Shown in pieces: positions 22,484 to 34,540 of a DNA stretch of 58,914 nucleotides. The notes beneath the pieces were generated by a model. It was not told where the DNA came from and did not search any database. It saw only the letters and a program-made list of their open reading frames with translations. The stretch is from Polaromonas sp. (GTDB lineage: Bacteria > Pseudomonadota > Gammaproteobacteria > Burkholderiales > Burkholderiaceae_C), in the NCBI GenBank assembly GCA_025362315.1, contig JANYGP010000038.1, positions 1 to 58,914 on the forward strand. Direction: 5' to 3'. The position numbers and the translations under genes are program-made. Positions within the stretch are counted from its first letter, which is position 1; every line of letters begins with the position of its first letter.

Positions 22484-23980
22484 CTATCTTGCAATTGCCG
22501 GACACGCTGGTGTGTTGCCGGCAATCCTGGCGCGCAGGTCAACGGTGGACTTGACATCATCTGGCCCGGTTGTGTTGTTGGTAAACCGGCAGCCATAGCC
22601 AGTTGCAGCAACAACTGCAGCGGTCAGCACATCATCACCTGCTGGTTTGGCGCCGCTTTGCTCCCACGCCACCAGCGCGTCAAATGATTCAACCTGCTCG
22701 GCCACCGTGAAGTCGCAGTGCGCTGCACCGCGCTGGGCGCGCTGCACCAGCTGGGCATTGCTGCCCTGGGCTGCTGCACGCCGGGCATAGCTTTGCTGCA
22801 TGGCAAATGGCACATACATGTCGCCCAGTGTGTGAATCGACAGCACCGGCACTTTGAAAGCGCCATTAACCTGCGGAATCCAGCGCAGGCCATCGCGCCG
22901 CAAGCGGTTGGCGTCTGGCTGGGCGCTGATTTTTTGTGCTGCTGCGTTCAGCGCGGCTGTGGCCGGTGCATCGCCGTCAATCGTATAACGCAAAGCCTGG
23001 GTGTCCAGTACGTTCTGGGTCAGGATGCCGTTGATGGTGCCGTCACCGCCAAAGCCGCCATATGCAAACCGGTAGCTGCCGCCATATTCAAACCCCTGGG
23101 CAAACATGGGCCGCTCGCCGCCTGTGAGGTTTTTGACCACAGACGCAAACTGGGTGCCTTTGACGGTGGTGGTGATAGGCAGCGTTGGGGAAGCAGCCGT
23201 TGGAAAGCTGGTGAACAAACTGCTGCTGACCTGGCCCTGCACCTCGGCCCATTTGGCAAACGGCTGGTCCGCCGCACCAGCCAAGGCCTGGGCAGCAAGC
23301 TGCATGCCGGCGAACCGGTTGAACAATTCAACATCTGCCATCACGCCGCACATGGGCAGGGCCGCGTTGTAGCGAAACTTGTTGACAGCTGTTGCCAGCG
23401 TCTCGGCCTCAACCGCTGCTGCAGCAATGTGCCCACCCATTGAGATGCCAGTGATGTAAGTGCGTGATGGCGTGGCCAGCGGGCGGCCGTTTTGCACGGC
23501 AATGCTGTTGAACGCCAGCGCCAGGGCGTTGGTGTCTTCAACCCCGGCGCGTACATCGTAGTAATTGGTGCTGTAACTGGACGCTGCCCAAGCGTAACCC
23601 ATCTGGACCAGATGACGCCGAAACCTGGGGGGCGTCACGCTCAAAGTCGGTCCTGTGCCCGCATACCCGTGTGCATACATGACCAGCTTGCCGTTCCAAT
23701 TGGCGGGTACCTCCACCATGTAAGCCGAGCCCTTGAGCACACCTGACCAGCGGCTGCTGCTGGCGATGTCAATCGTGTCGCCCGGCTGGGCGGCCATGGC
23801 TGCAAAAGTAGCGCCAATGGCAGGCGGCATGAACACCCGGCTGTCATGGGCACGCAGCTCCTCAGGCAGTGGCGGTGTGGGGGCGGCGCAACTGACACAT
23901 GCCAGAGTCAGGGCCAGAGTCAGGGCCAGAGACAGGGGCAAAGCCAGCACCACAGACGACAATTTTTCAATACCCAACAT
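22484..23980 (-). CDS. Exported alpha/beta hydrolase
   Basis: The 498-residue protein has an N-terminal export signal with a repetitive LALTLALTLA core and a possible but atypical lipobox. The mature part is a large alpha/beta hydrolase: oxyanion strand LVMYAHGYAGTG, nucleophile elbow TGISMGGHIAAA, late IHTLGDMYVPF (acid region) and AHCDFT (histidine). A polyester or ester substrate outside the cytoplasm is plausible, but the exact family is uncertain. ATG at 23980 follows an AAAGG site; the frame is open 17 codons further. It is convergent with the DTW gene and divergent from the small zinc-ribbon gene. Confidence 0.78.
   Translation of the reverse strand: MLGIEKLSSVVLALPLSLALTLALTLACVSCAAPTPPLPEELRAHDSRVFMPPAIGATFAAMAAQPGDTIDIASSSRWSGVLKGSAYMVEVPANWNGKLVMYAHGYAGTGPTLSVTPPRFRRHLVQMGYAWAASSYSTNYYDVRAGVEDTNALALAFNSIAVQNGRPLATPSRTYITGISMGGHIAAAAVEAETLATAVNKFRYNAALPMCGVMADVELFNRFAGMQLAAQALAGAADQPFAKWAEVQGQVSSSLFTSFPTAASPTLPITTTVKGTQFASVVKNLTGGERPMFAQGFEYGGSYRFAYGGFGGDGTINGILTQNVLDTQALRYTIDGDAPATAALNAAAQKISAQPDANRLRRDGLRWIPQVNGAFKVPVLSIHTLGDMYVPFAMQQSYARRAAAQGSNAQLVQRAQRGAAHCDFTVAEQVESFDALVAWEQSGAKPAGDDVLTAAVVAATGYGCRFTNNTTGPDDVKSTVDLRARIAGNTPACPAIAR
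23901..23936. repeat. Three tandem 12-bp copies in a signal-peptide region
   Basis: GCCAGAGTCAGG occurs three times head to tail with one base change in the last copy. On the minus strand it encodes the repeated LALT core of the hydrolase signal peptide, so copy-number change would alter leader length without shifting the frame. Confidence 0.85.
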
Positions 23981-24091
23981 GTTGATGCCTTTGTGTAAAA
24001 CCAGCTTTGTAGTATGCGGCGAAATCATCAAGGAAGGGACTTGTCATGAGCCTGAAGCGACATGCCCCGCAACAACGACAATAAAGGCATC

Positions 24092-24367
24092 ATGACCGAA
24101 GACCTGAACCGATTGCAAGAACTTAAAAAAATGACACTGTGCGAGCCTTGCTCAGGCATACAGCGCAACTGGCGGCGTGCGCCTGGCCATGCCGAGCTGG
24201 AGCAAGGCAGCAATCGCCAGGAAGACATGCGGGCCGACCGCTACAGCAACCACAAACACAGTTTGGTCACCATCACCCGCTACAGCTGTGCGCGCTGCGG
24301 CACTGCCTGGGAATATGAAAACAACAAGGCCAACCAGAAAGCAGGCTGGTCAGTCGTGGGACGTTAG
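24092..24367 (+). CDS. Small zinc-ribbon-like protein, function unknown
   Basis: 91 residues with two CxxC pairs (C17/C20 in LCEPC and C66/C69 in SCARCG) flanking a charged middle, as in small zinc ribbons. The closing CGTAWEYEN resembles zinc-ribbon knuckles of many small bacterial proteins. ATG 24092 has AAAGG upstream; ATG 24062 is an alternative adding ten residues. No family name can be given. It precedes the exported methyltransferase-like gene by 57 bases. Confidence 0.6.
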   Translation: MTEDLNRLQELKKMTLCEPCSGIQRNWRRAPGHAELEQGSNRQEDMRADRYSNHKHSLVTITRYSCARCGTAWEYENNKANQKAGWSVVGR

Positions 24368-24424
24368 TTTTTTCCCTTTCCTTTTTTTACATTCTTTTCC
24401 TTTGATTTATCTGGGGGTTTTGCA

Positions 24425-25156
24425 ATGACAATTTCTCGACGCCAAATCATGGGTGTGCTGGCGACCGTTGGCATGCTGCCAGTGGCCATGCCCATACTGG
24501 CACAAGCCCAGCGTTACCAATCAACAACGCCCAACCGCGATGGCATCGGCAAAATCTACATGGGCCGCGAAATTGCAGGCGTCATGGGGTGGCAAGGTGC
24601 CAGCTGGCTGGAGCGTGACGAACGCGAACAGGAAGAGCGCGGCGATCTGCTGCTGCGCGAACTGGGGCTGAAACCCGGCATGACTGTGGCAGACATTGGC
24701 GCAGGCACGGGCTACTATGCCCGGCGAATCGCTCCGCTTGTGGGGTCAGGCGGCACAGGGGGCCTGGTGTATGCCACCGATGTGCAACCCGAGATGATGA
24801 AGATGCTGGCCGATGGTGCCAAAAAAGCAGGGTTGAACAATATCAAACCAGTGCTGGGCGGGCTGCAAAATGTGAACCTGCCAGACTCAAGCGTTGACTT
24901 GGCCATCATGGTTGACGTGTATCACGAGCTCGAATACCCGTTTGAAGTGATTGAAAGCCTGGTGCGTGCCTTGAAGCCTGGTGGGCGAATTGCTTATGTG
25001 GAGTATCGGCTGGAAGACTCGCGCGTGCCCATCAAAACACTGCACAAAATGAGCGAAGCCCAGGTGCGCAAAGAAGCCGCCGCCCATTCGCTGGTGTGGG
25101 AGCGCACCGCCAGCACACTGCCGTGGCAGCATGTGGTGATGTTCAGGAAAAAATAA
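24425..25156 (+). CDS. SAM-methyltransferase-fold protein with an export signal
   Basis: The 243-residue protein has a clear class I methyltransferase domain: motif I VADIGAGTGYY (88-98), an acidic strand-2 end ATDVQPEM, motif IV VDLAIMVDVYHELEYP and post-motif LKPGGRIAYVEYR. It starts with ISRRQIMGVLATVGMLPVAMPILAQAQ, which looks like a Tat-type or Sec signal peptide cleaved near residue 28. Because SAM is not normally available in the periplasm, either the domain has another role, or the segment is a membrane anchor. I see no partner gene. Confidence 0.8.
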   Translation: MTISRRQIMGVLATVGMLPVAMPILAQAQRYQSTTPNRDGIGKIYMGREIAGVMGWQGASWLERDEREQEERGDLLLRELGLKPGMTVADIGAGTGYYARRIAPLVGSGGTGGLVYATDVQPEMMKMLADGAKKAGLNNIKPVLGGLQNVNLPDSSVDLAIMVDVYHELEYPFEVIESLVRALKPGGRIAYVEYRLEDSRVPIKTLHKMSEAQVRKEAAAHSLVWERTASTLPWQHVVMFRKK

Positions 25157-25166
25157 TTTTCCTGGT

Positions 25167-25256
25167 GAGTTTGTTGAGCTTGTTTAGTTTGTTGAGCTTG
25201 TTGAGCTTGTTGAGCTTGTTGAGTTTGTTGAGCTTGTTGAGTTTGTTTAGTTTGTT
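25167..25256. repeat. Ten tandem copies of a 9-bp unit
   Basis: Units of GAGCTTGTT with variants GAGTTTGTT and TAGTTTGTT run uninterrupted for 90 bases. They start ten bases after the methyltransferase-like stop. The rest of the 320-base spacer up to 25475 shows no gene that I would support. Such nonamer arrays can vary in copy number between strains. Confidence 0.9.
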
Positions 25257-25475
25257 GAGGTTTGACAGCGTCTGGCGTATCACTCGTTACGCGGTGGTGG
25301 CTGCCGGGGTCAGTCGTTCTCGTCCTGCGCTTTTCGTCCTACGCAAAACAAGGGCGTCAACGCATATCTGCTTTTACCTGTTGGTCCTAAAGTTTCTATG
25401 TGCCAACCCGATTGCATCTCTATGCATTTGGGCATGACAGTTGACATTTTTAAACCAGACTGGAGAGTCCGATTC

Positions 25476-25862
25476 ATGAAATATTTCATACAAGCTGCAG
25501 TTTTGGTTGCAGGTGCTTTTGTTGTGAGCACCGCACTGACTGCCTTTGCACAAACCGGCACCACTGCAACTACAGGCAGCACGCAAACCCCAGCAGCAGT
25601 CGGCGTGACGCCTCAAGCCGCCTCAAGCGCCAATCGCCAGGCTGTGCCGCGCAGCGACACCGCTACAGTGGTTCGCACGGGACCCAACGCAGTTGACAAC
25701 GCCAGGGCAGCAGCAAGCTCCGCAACTGGCAGCGCCTCAAGCACGGCCATTGGCATCCAGTCGGGAACCGCTACAGGCTCTGCGTCTGGCGCCAGTGCAA
25801 GCAAAGGTTCAGGCTCAGGCACTACCGGGGCAAAACGGCCCCAAAAAGCTGACCGCAACTGA
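25476..25862 (+). CDS. Small secreted low-complexity protein
   Basis: 128 residues: a good Sec signal (MKYFIQAAVLVAGAFVV...FAQ, cleavage near 26) then a mature chain made mostly of Ser, Ala, Gly and Thr, with a basic tail (GAKRPQKADRN). A ribosome site GGAGAG lies upstream of ATG 25476. There is no recognisable domain. A surface, linker or matrix role is possible, but nothing specific can be claimed. Confidence 0.65.
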   Translation: MKYFIQAAVLVAGAFVVSTALTAFAQTGTTATTGSTQTPAAVGVTPQAASSANRQAVPRSDTATVVRTGPNAVDNARAAASSATGSASSTAIGIQSGTATGSASGASASKGSGSGTTGAKRPQKADRN

Positions 25863-25934
25863 CGGGTGTTGAAAGTGCGCAGCACAGCAGATGCGCCCTT
25901 GGTAAAACCGGTTTTTAAAAAACAGTGTTTTGAT

Positions 25935-25994
25935 TCGCTATGTTTTACGGAGCTGCTCGCGCACATACTGATTGGGCTGTAGGCGATTTTTATG
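25935..25994 (+). repeat. R1 repeat after the secreted low-complexity gene
   Basis: Starts ATTCGCTATGTTTTACGG, core AGCTGCTCGCGCAC, then ATTGGGCTGTAGGC and TTTTTATG. It lies about 70 bases after the stop codon. Confidence 0.85.
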
Positions 25995-26019
25995 TATCAA
26001 ACGACCGGCACCATGCTGA

Positions 26020-26250
26020 TCAGCCAAAAATCTGGTTGATTTCTGCTTCATCCAACACTGCAAACACCATGTTGTGTTTGTCAGTCAGCGGGCCGCCCCC
26101 CGGCACAACCAGTCCTGCGCTGTTGTAACCAATCGCTTTGAATTTCCAGACACCACCAATCCATTTGAAGTTGCCAACGTGCAGACCAGCATGGGTCAAC
26201 AAGCGACTGATGCCCGGGCTTTGAAATTGAGTTCGGTATGGGTGGCACAT
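26020..26250 (-). CDS. Small conserved-looking protein, function unknown
   Basis: Up to 76 residues. The part from HVGNFKWIGGVWKFKAIGY through VVPGGGPLTDKHNMVF to LDEAEINQIF looks like a short conserved hypothetical protein that I have met in Burkholderiales without a function. The first ~20 residues look unrelated, so the true start may be a TTG near 26205. It is convergent with the secreted protein gene and lies 58 bases from the divergent acetyltransferase gene. Confidence 0.5.
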   Translation of the reverse strand: MCHPYRTQFQSPGISRLLTHAGLHVGNFKWIGGVWKFKAIGYNSAGLVVPGGGPLTDKHNMVFAVLDEAEINQIFG

Positions 26251-26308
26251 GGGCGCACTGGGTTTGCTGGGTACGTTAGGTGTTTGATTGTGGCCGGATA
26301 ATCAAGGC

Positions 26309-26893
26309 ATGAACCTGCAAGCCATTGCCTTGACTGGCAAAAGCATTCGCCTTGAGCCGATGGCTATGGCGCATGTATCTGCTTTAACGCGATGTGGTTT
26401 GCACTCCGAACTGTGGCATTTGCAACCTGTGCCGATCACCACAGAAAATGACATGCGCCGTTATGTGCAGACGGCGTTAGATAACCAGCAGCGCGGAGGA
26501 AGTTTGCCGTTTGTGATGGTCGACGTGGCGACCAACACGGTGATTGGCAGCACGCGGTACATAGACATTGCGCTACAACACTTTCGCCTGGAAATTGGTG
26601 CCACGTGGCTAACGCCAACGCATCAGCGCAGTTGTGCCAACACCGAGGCCAAACTGCTGCTGCTCACCCATGCATTTGAAAGCCTTGGCATCAAGCGCGT
26701 GGTGTTCAAGACCGAGACACTGAATGCGCAGTCGCGCAAGGCTCTGGCGCGTATCGGCGCGGTTGAGGAAGGCACGTTCAGGCAGCATTTGTACACAACA
26801 ACGGGCCGTGCGCGGGACATGGTTTACTTTTCGATTGTTGAAAAAGAATGGCCTGGGGTGAAGGCCGCATTGACAAGCCGACTTCTGAAATAG
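26309..26893 (+). CDS. GNAT-family N-acetyltransferase (RimJ/RimL type)
   Basis: 194 residues. It has the RimL-like order: IRLEPMAMAHVSALT at the start, DVATNTVIGSTRYIDI, the EIGATWLTPTHQRS strand, ANTEAKLLLLTHAFESLGIKRVVFKT, where the acetyl-CoA loop is normally found, and the SRKALARIGAVEEGTFRQH block. Substrates of such enzymes include ribosomal proteins and small amines; none can be assigned. ATG at 26309 gives a normal N-terminus. Confidence 0.85.
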   Translation: MNLQAIALTGKSIRLEPMAMAHVSALTRCGLHSELWHLQPVPITTENDMRRYVQTALDNQQRGGSLPFVMVDVATNTVIGSTRYIDIALQHFRLEIGATWLTPTHQRSCANTEAKLLLLTHAFESLGIKRVVFKTETLNAQSRKALARIGAVEEGTFRQHLYTTTGRARDMVYFSIVEKEWPGVKAALTSRLLK

Positions 26894-27000
26894 CGCCACT
26901 GGGCGCAGTGTTTGTAGACAAATGCATTTGACCAAATGCGTGCATTGCTTAGTACGATCTGAACACTGCTTGCTCAGGCGCCATTAAATCTACACTGCAA

Positions 27001-28229
27001 GTGACCAGGGCAGAAGACACCAACAACAATCCACCGCCGCGCGCCAAATTTGGCGACAAAATTCTTGCGCGGCTGGGTGTGCACCCCGACGTCGTCAAAC
27101 TTGGGTTGGTCAGTTTTTTGACGGACCTGAGCACAGAAATGATTTTTCCGTGTTCGCGATTTTTTTCACGACCATCGCTGGAGCGTCCGCCGCGTTGCTG
27201 GGCCTGGTTGAAGGGCTGGCTGATTTGTCGGCTTCGTCGCTTAACTATTGCGCGGGCTGGCTGTCTGACCGCAGCGGCAAACGCAAGGTGTTCACTCTTG
27301 CGGGTTATGGCTTTTCAACACTCGCCAAAGTGATTTTGCTGATCAGCAGCAGCATCACGGGCTTGAGCATTTTCAGGGTGATTGAGCGTTTGGGCAAAGG
27401 CTTTCGCGGCCCGCCGCGTGATGCGTGGCTGGCCAGTGTGACCGACAGGGCAACTCGTGGTTATGCCTTTGGCGTGCACAAGGCGCTTGACAAATCAGGC
27501 GCTGTCTTGGGGCCACTGGTTGCCTACGGTTTGCTGCGCTGGCTGGGCGATGGGGCCGATACGTACCGCATATTGTTTTGGGTGGCGCTGGTGCCTGCTT
27601 TACTGGCAGTGGTGGCGCTGGCTGTCATGAAGGACCAGCCAGCGCCCGAACGCTCGCGTGAAAACCTGTTTCAGACCTTCAAGCTGCTAAGCCCAGCCTT
27701 CAAACAGTATCTGCTGACAGCGGGCGTCTTTTCCCTGGCTTATTTCAGCTTTGTCTTTTTGCTGCTGCGGGCGCACAGCGTGGGCTTTTCAGTCACTGAC
27801 ACGGTGCTGCTATAGCCGCTGTTCAATATCTCTTGTGTGATTGCGTTGCTTTTGATCGGCAAGGTAAGTGACAGCGTTGGCAGGCCACGCATGATCATGC
27901 TGGGCTATGTCACCCTCGCGCTGACGAGCCTGGGCTTTGCCTTTGCAACTGCCAAGTGGCAGGTGCTGGTGCTGTTTGTGCTGTACGGCTTTTTTTATGC
28001 GATTGATGAGGCGCAAAACAAGGCTTTCATCGCTGACATGCAACCCGAGCGACGCGCCTCAGCGATGGGTTTGTACAACCTGGTAACAGGCGTGGTGTAC
28101 TTGCCAGCGTCGCTGATAGCTGGCGCATTGTGGCTGCTGAATCCTGCCAGCGCATTTTTGTTGGCAGCAGCCCTTGCATTACTGGCGCTCGGCATGTTTG
28201 CGGTGATGCGACCAGATCGTCAGCGTTGA
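27001..28229 (+). pseudogene. MFS transporter gene broken by a frameshift and a stop
   Basis: A GTG start at 27001 opens a frame that reads HPDVVKLGLVSFLTDLSTEMIF and then loses register in the T-run at about 27139-27145. The next frame continues with FAIFFTTIAGASAALLGLVEGLAD, WLSDRSGKRK, GFRGPPRDAWLASV and HKALDKSGAVLGPLVAYGLLRW. A TAG at 27813, where relatives have tyrosine, then interrupts it before PLFNIS and GKVSDSVGRPR, and the frame runs on to 28229. One inserted T and one base change would restore an ordinary 12-helix major-facilitator protein of ~408 residues. The frameshift could be a sequencing error in a homopolymer, but the stop is independent. Confidence 0.85.
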
Positions 28230-28238
28230 CTTGGTTGG

Positions 28239-28276
28239 CGTCATAAAAAAGCGCCCGGAGGCACTTTTTTATGACG
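28239..28276. terminator. Bidirectional terminator between the MFS pseudogene and gap
   Basis: CGTCATAAAAAAGCG at 28239-28253 is an almost perfect inverted match to CACTTTTTTATGACG ending at 28276. It gives a stem with A/T-rich outer arms and works in both directions for the convergent genes. Confidence 0.8.
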
Positions 28277-28286
28277 GCGGCTGCGT

Positions 28287-29874
<1,588 letters not shown>

Positions 29875-29892
29875 AATCTCAATCGCTGGAAA

Positions 29893-30129
29893 TTAGAAAC
29901 TGCGCGAGTCCAGATACAAAGTGTCCGGATCAAAATCAGTACCACCAGGCCATGCCACAGTGCTGTGGTCGACTTTCGCCCGGCTGAAATAAGCGGGGTC
30001 TTTCAGTCGCTCAAAAACCGGCAGATGAACAAACGGCGAAACATCAAACGTTGCACGGCGTCCATCAACAAATTCAAGCTGCAGCATGAGATTGGGCATT
30101 GCAGCAACGCTGGTGATACGCGGATTCAT
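29893..30129 (-). CDS. DUF2442-domain protein
   Basis: About 78 residues resembling DUF2442: RITSVAAMPNLMLQLEFVDGRRATFDVSPFV, then FERLKDPAYFSRAKVD and the typical WPGGTDFDPDTLY. The function of DUF2442 is unknown; members often lie beside DUF4160 or toxin-like genes, but here the neighbours are tkt and an acetyltransferase. ATG 30129 is chosen over an in-frame TTG three codons earlier. The gene starts 14 bases after the tkt stop, so it may be co-transcribed. Confidence 0.85.
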   Translation of the reverse strand: MNPRITSVAAMPNLMLQLEFVDGRRATFDVSPFVHLPVFERLKDPAYFSRAKVDHSTVAWPGGTDFDPDTLYLDSRSF

Positions 30130-30143
30130 TTCAATCAACGCCC

Positions 30144-32213
<2,070 letters not shown>

Positions 32214-32285
32214 GCGTAAAGTCCGGTGAGTTTTGGGTAACCCGTGATTTTACGGGATGCATTTCAGTCTGCGCTATACCTGTAA

Positions 32286-32345
32286 ATCGCTATGTATTCA
32301 GGAGCTGCTTGCGCACATATTGCTTGGTCTATAGGTCATTTTAAT
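32286..32345 (+). repeat. R1 repeat in the tkt / murU divergent spacer
   Basis: ATCGCTATGTATTCAGG, core AGCTGCTTGCGCAC, then TTGGTCTATAGG and CATTTTAAT. It ends 27 bases before the murU start. Confidence 0.85.
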
Positions 32346-32372
32346 CTGTAAAAAGGTCATAATTGCAGCACG

Positions 32373-33107
32373 ATGACCATCCCTGCTTTGATACTGGCCG
32401 CCGGTCGCGGTGAACGCATGCGCCCGCTGACTGACAGCACACCCAAACCGCTGCTAAAAGTACACGGCAAGGCGCTGATTGACTGGCATGCAGAGGCTTT
32501 AGCGCAGGGCGGATTCACGGATCTGGTGGTTAACACGGCATGGCTGGGTGAGCAAATTCCAGCACATTTTGAGCGTCAAACAGGCCTGCAGCCTATATGT
32601 ATTGGGCGCAAGCAGCTATCAATTTCATACTCTAACGAAGGTGTTGATTTTGGCGGGGCGCTTGAAACCGCTGGAGGCATTGCCCGTGCGTTGCCGAAGT
32701 TGGGCGAGGTATTCTGGGTACTGGCAGGCGATGTATTCACACCTCAATTTGCTTTCACACAGGCGGCAGTTGAAAGCTTTATTGCCGGTGGAAAACTGGC
32801 GCATCTGTGGCTGGTGCCCAACCCGCCGCACAATTCAAAAGGTGACTTTGGTTTGGGTGCCGAGGGCCTGGCCTTGAATTTACCAACCGACAGCCTGCAG
32901 CCACGCTATACCTTCAGTACCATTGCGCTGTACCGGAGGGCTTTTTTCAATGCCCTGCCTTTCGGCAACCCGTTGGGTGTAAAAGCTGCGCTGGCCCCGC
33001 TGCTGCGTACGGCGATGGACAATCAATGCGTCAGTGCCGAGTTGTACTCCGGGCCGTGGGCAGATGTGGGCACACCACAGCGGCTGGCTGAATTGAATCA
33101 ACCCTGA
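32373..33107 (+). CDS. murU: MurU-type N-acetylmuramate-1-phosphate uridylyltransferase
   Basis: Makes UDP-MurNAc from recycled MurNAc-1-phosphate, with AmgK supplying the substrate. The 244-residue nucleotidyltransferase has the signature LILAAGRGERMRPLTDSTPKPLL (6-28), GKALIDWHAEALA, GALETAGGIARALP, the metal-binding LAGDVF and the closing GPWADVGTPQRL. Residues ~74-83 (PICIGRKQLS) are extra compared with relatives and are encoded by an R1 repeat. The partner amgK lies at 48254, not next to it. pepP follows 16 bases after the stop. Confidence 0.85.
   Translation: MTIPALILAAGRGERMRPLTDSTPKPLLKVHGKALIDWHAEALAQGGFTDLVVNTAWLGEQIPAHFERQTGLQPICIGRKQLSISYSNEGVDFGGALETAGGIARALPKLGEVFWVLAGDVFTPQFAFTQAAVESFIAGGKLAHLWLVPNPPHNSKGDFGLGAEGLALNLPTDSLQPRYTFSTIALYRRAFFNALPFGNPLGVKAALAPLLRTAMDNQCVSAELYSGPWADVGTPQRLAELNQP
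32591..32630 (-). repeat. R1 repeat within the murU coding sequence
   Basis: On the minus strand: TTGATAGCTGCTTGCGCCCA, then ATACATATAGGC, a partial R1 without the first full hairpin. On the plus strand it is translated in frame as PICIGRKQLSIS between two strands of the nucleotidyltransferase domain. Confidence 0.7.
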
Positions 33108-33123
33108 AAAACCAAACTAAAAA

Positions 33124-34524
33124 ATGACTCAGACTGTTTACACAAAACGCCGCGCCCTGGTGGCCAAAGCACTCAAGGCAGCTGGTGGAGGTATTGCACT
33201 TTTACCTACCGCGCCAGAGCATGCACGCAACCGCGACAGCGACTTTCCCTACCGGCATGACAGCTACTTTTATTACCTGACCGGGTTCACCGAGCCGGGC
33301 GGGTGGCTGGCCATTGATTCAACTGGCAAGACCACGCTTTTTTGTCGGCCAAAAGATCTGGAGCGCGAGATTTGGGATGGCATTCGTTTGGGCCCCAAGG
33401 CGGCAATCGCAGCGCTTGGCGTTGACGAAGCTTTCAGTGTTGACGAGCTGGACGCCAAAATGCCGCTGTTGCTCCGCAACCAGGCGGCGGTTTGGTACCC
33501 CTTTGCCACGCACACAGGCCTGGAGACGCAGATTGACGGCTGGCTGGGCAAGGTGCGTGCGCGTATTCGTTATGGCGCGGAATGCCCACAGAGCCAGCAT
33601 GACTTGTGCAAGGTGCTGGACGAGATGCGATTGATCAAGGACGCGCATGAAATTGCAATCCTGCGGCGTGCTGGCGCTATTTCTGCAGGAGCGCACATTC
33701 GGGCGATGCAAACCAGCGCTGCGATGCTGCGCACGCCCGCCAAAGGCACTGCGCACGTTGTCCCCCGTGAATACCATCTGGAAGCCGAGCTGCTGCACGA
33801 ATTTCGCCGCAACGGCTCGCAGTTTCCCGCCTACACCAGCATCGTGGCAGCGGGTGCCAACGCCTGCGTGCTGCACTACCGCGCAGGCGATGCTGAACTC
33901 AAATCAGGCGATTTGTGTTTGATAGACGCGGGCTGCGAACTCGACGGGTACGCAAGTGACATCACCCGCACCTTCCCCGCCAATGGCAAATTCACGCCGG
34001 CCCAACGCACGCTGTACGACATTGTCCTTAGCGCCCAGGTTGCCGCCATCAAAGTGACCAAACCTGGCAAGCGCTTTACCGACCCGCATGATGCTGCCAC
34101 CCGAGTACTGGCCCAAGGCATGCTCGATGTTGGCTTGCTCGACAAGAAGAAGCACGGCGGCGTTGAAGATGTGCTGGCAAGCGGCGCATACCGCCAGTTC
34201 TACATGCACCGCACTGGCCACTGGATGGGCATGGACGTGCATGACTGCGGCGACTACACCGAGCCTGGCAGCAAACCGCGAGAAGAGCGCGACCCGCTGG
34301 GTGAGATGGTCATGAAGAAACCGCCCCGCATCTTGCGCGCAGGCATGGTGCTGACAATTGAGCCCGGCATTTACGTGCGCCCCGCCAAAGGTGTGCCCAA
34401 AGAGTTCTGGAACATCGGCATACGCATTGAAGACGATGCGCTCGTAACCGCAAAAGGCTGCGAGCTGATCACGCGTGGCGTGCCTGTGAGGGCTGATGAG
34501 ATTGAGGCTTTGATGCGGGTATAA
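33124..34524 (+). CDS. pepP: Xaa-Pro aminopeptidase (aminopeptidase P)
   Basis: Removes an N-terminal residue followed by proline. The 466-residue protein has the N-terminal creatinase-like domain (YTKRRALVAKAL, FPYRHDSYFYYLTGF) and the C-terminal pita-bread metallopeptidase. Its dimetal ligands are recognisable: Asp in LIDAGCELDGYASDITRTFP, His in HRTGHWMGMDVHDCGDY, Glu in TIEPGIYV and Glu in GIRIEDD. The length matches E. coli PepP (~440). It is in line with murU. Confidence 0.95.
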   Translation: MTQTVYTKRRALVAKALKAAGGGIALLPTAPEHARNRDSDFPYRHDSYFYYLTGFTEPGGWLAIDSTGKTTLFCRPKDLEREIWDGIRLGPKAAIAALGVDEAFSVDELDAKMPLLLRNQAAVWYPFATHTGLETQIDGWLGKVRARIRYGAECPQSQHDLCKVLDEMRLIKDAHEIAILRRAGAISAGAHIRAMQTSAAMLRTPAKGTAHVVPREYHLEAELLHEFRRNGSQFPAYTSIVAAGANACVLHYRAGDAELKSGDLCLIDAGCELDGYASDITRTFPANGKFTPAQRTLYDIVLSAQVAAIKVTKPGKRFTDPHDAATRVLAQGMLDVGLLDKKKHGGVEDVLASGAYRQFYMHRTGHWMGMDVHDCGDYTEPGSKPREERDPLGEMVMKKPPRILRAGMVLTIEPGIYVRPAKGVPKEFWNIGIRIEDDALVTAKGCELITRGVPVRADEIEALMRV

Positions 34525-34540
34525 ATTTATATCCCAGAGC

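Noticed and set aside
25167..25256. Possible CRISPR array
   Set aside because: Units are 9 bp with no spacers; there is no cas gene. No CRISPR-like pattern was found elsewhere in the window.
25096..25437. An open frame reading through the nonamer array as repeated SLL units
   Set aside because: It begins inside the methyltransferase-like gene in another frame and its sequence is produced by the tandem repeat; no ribosome site is seen.
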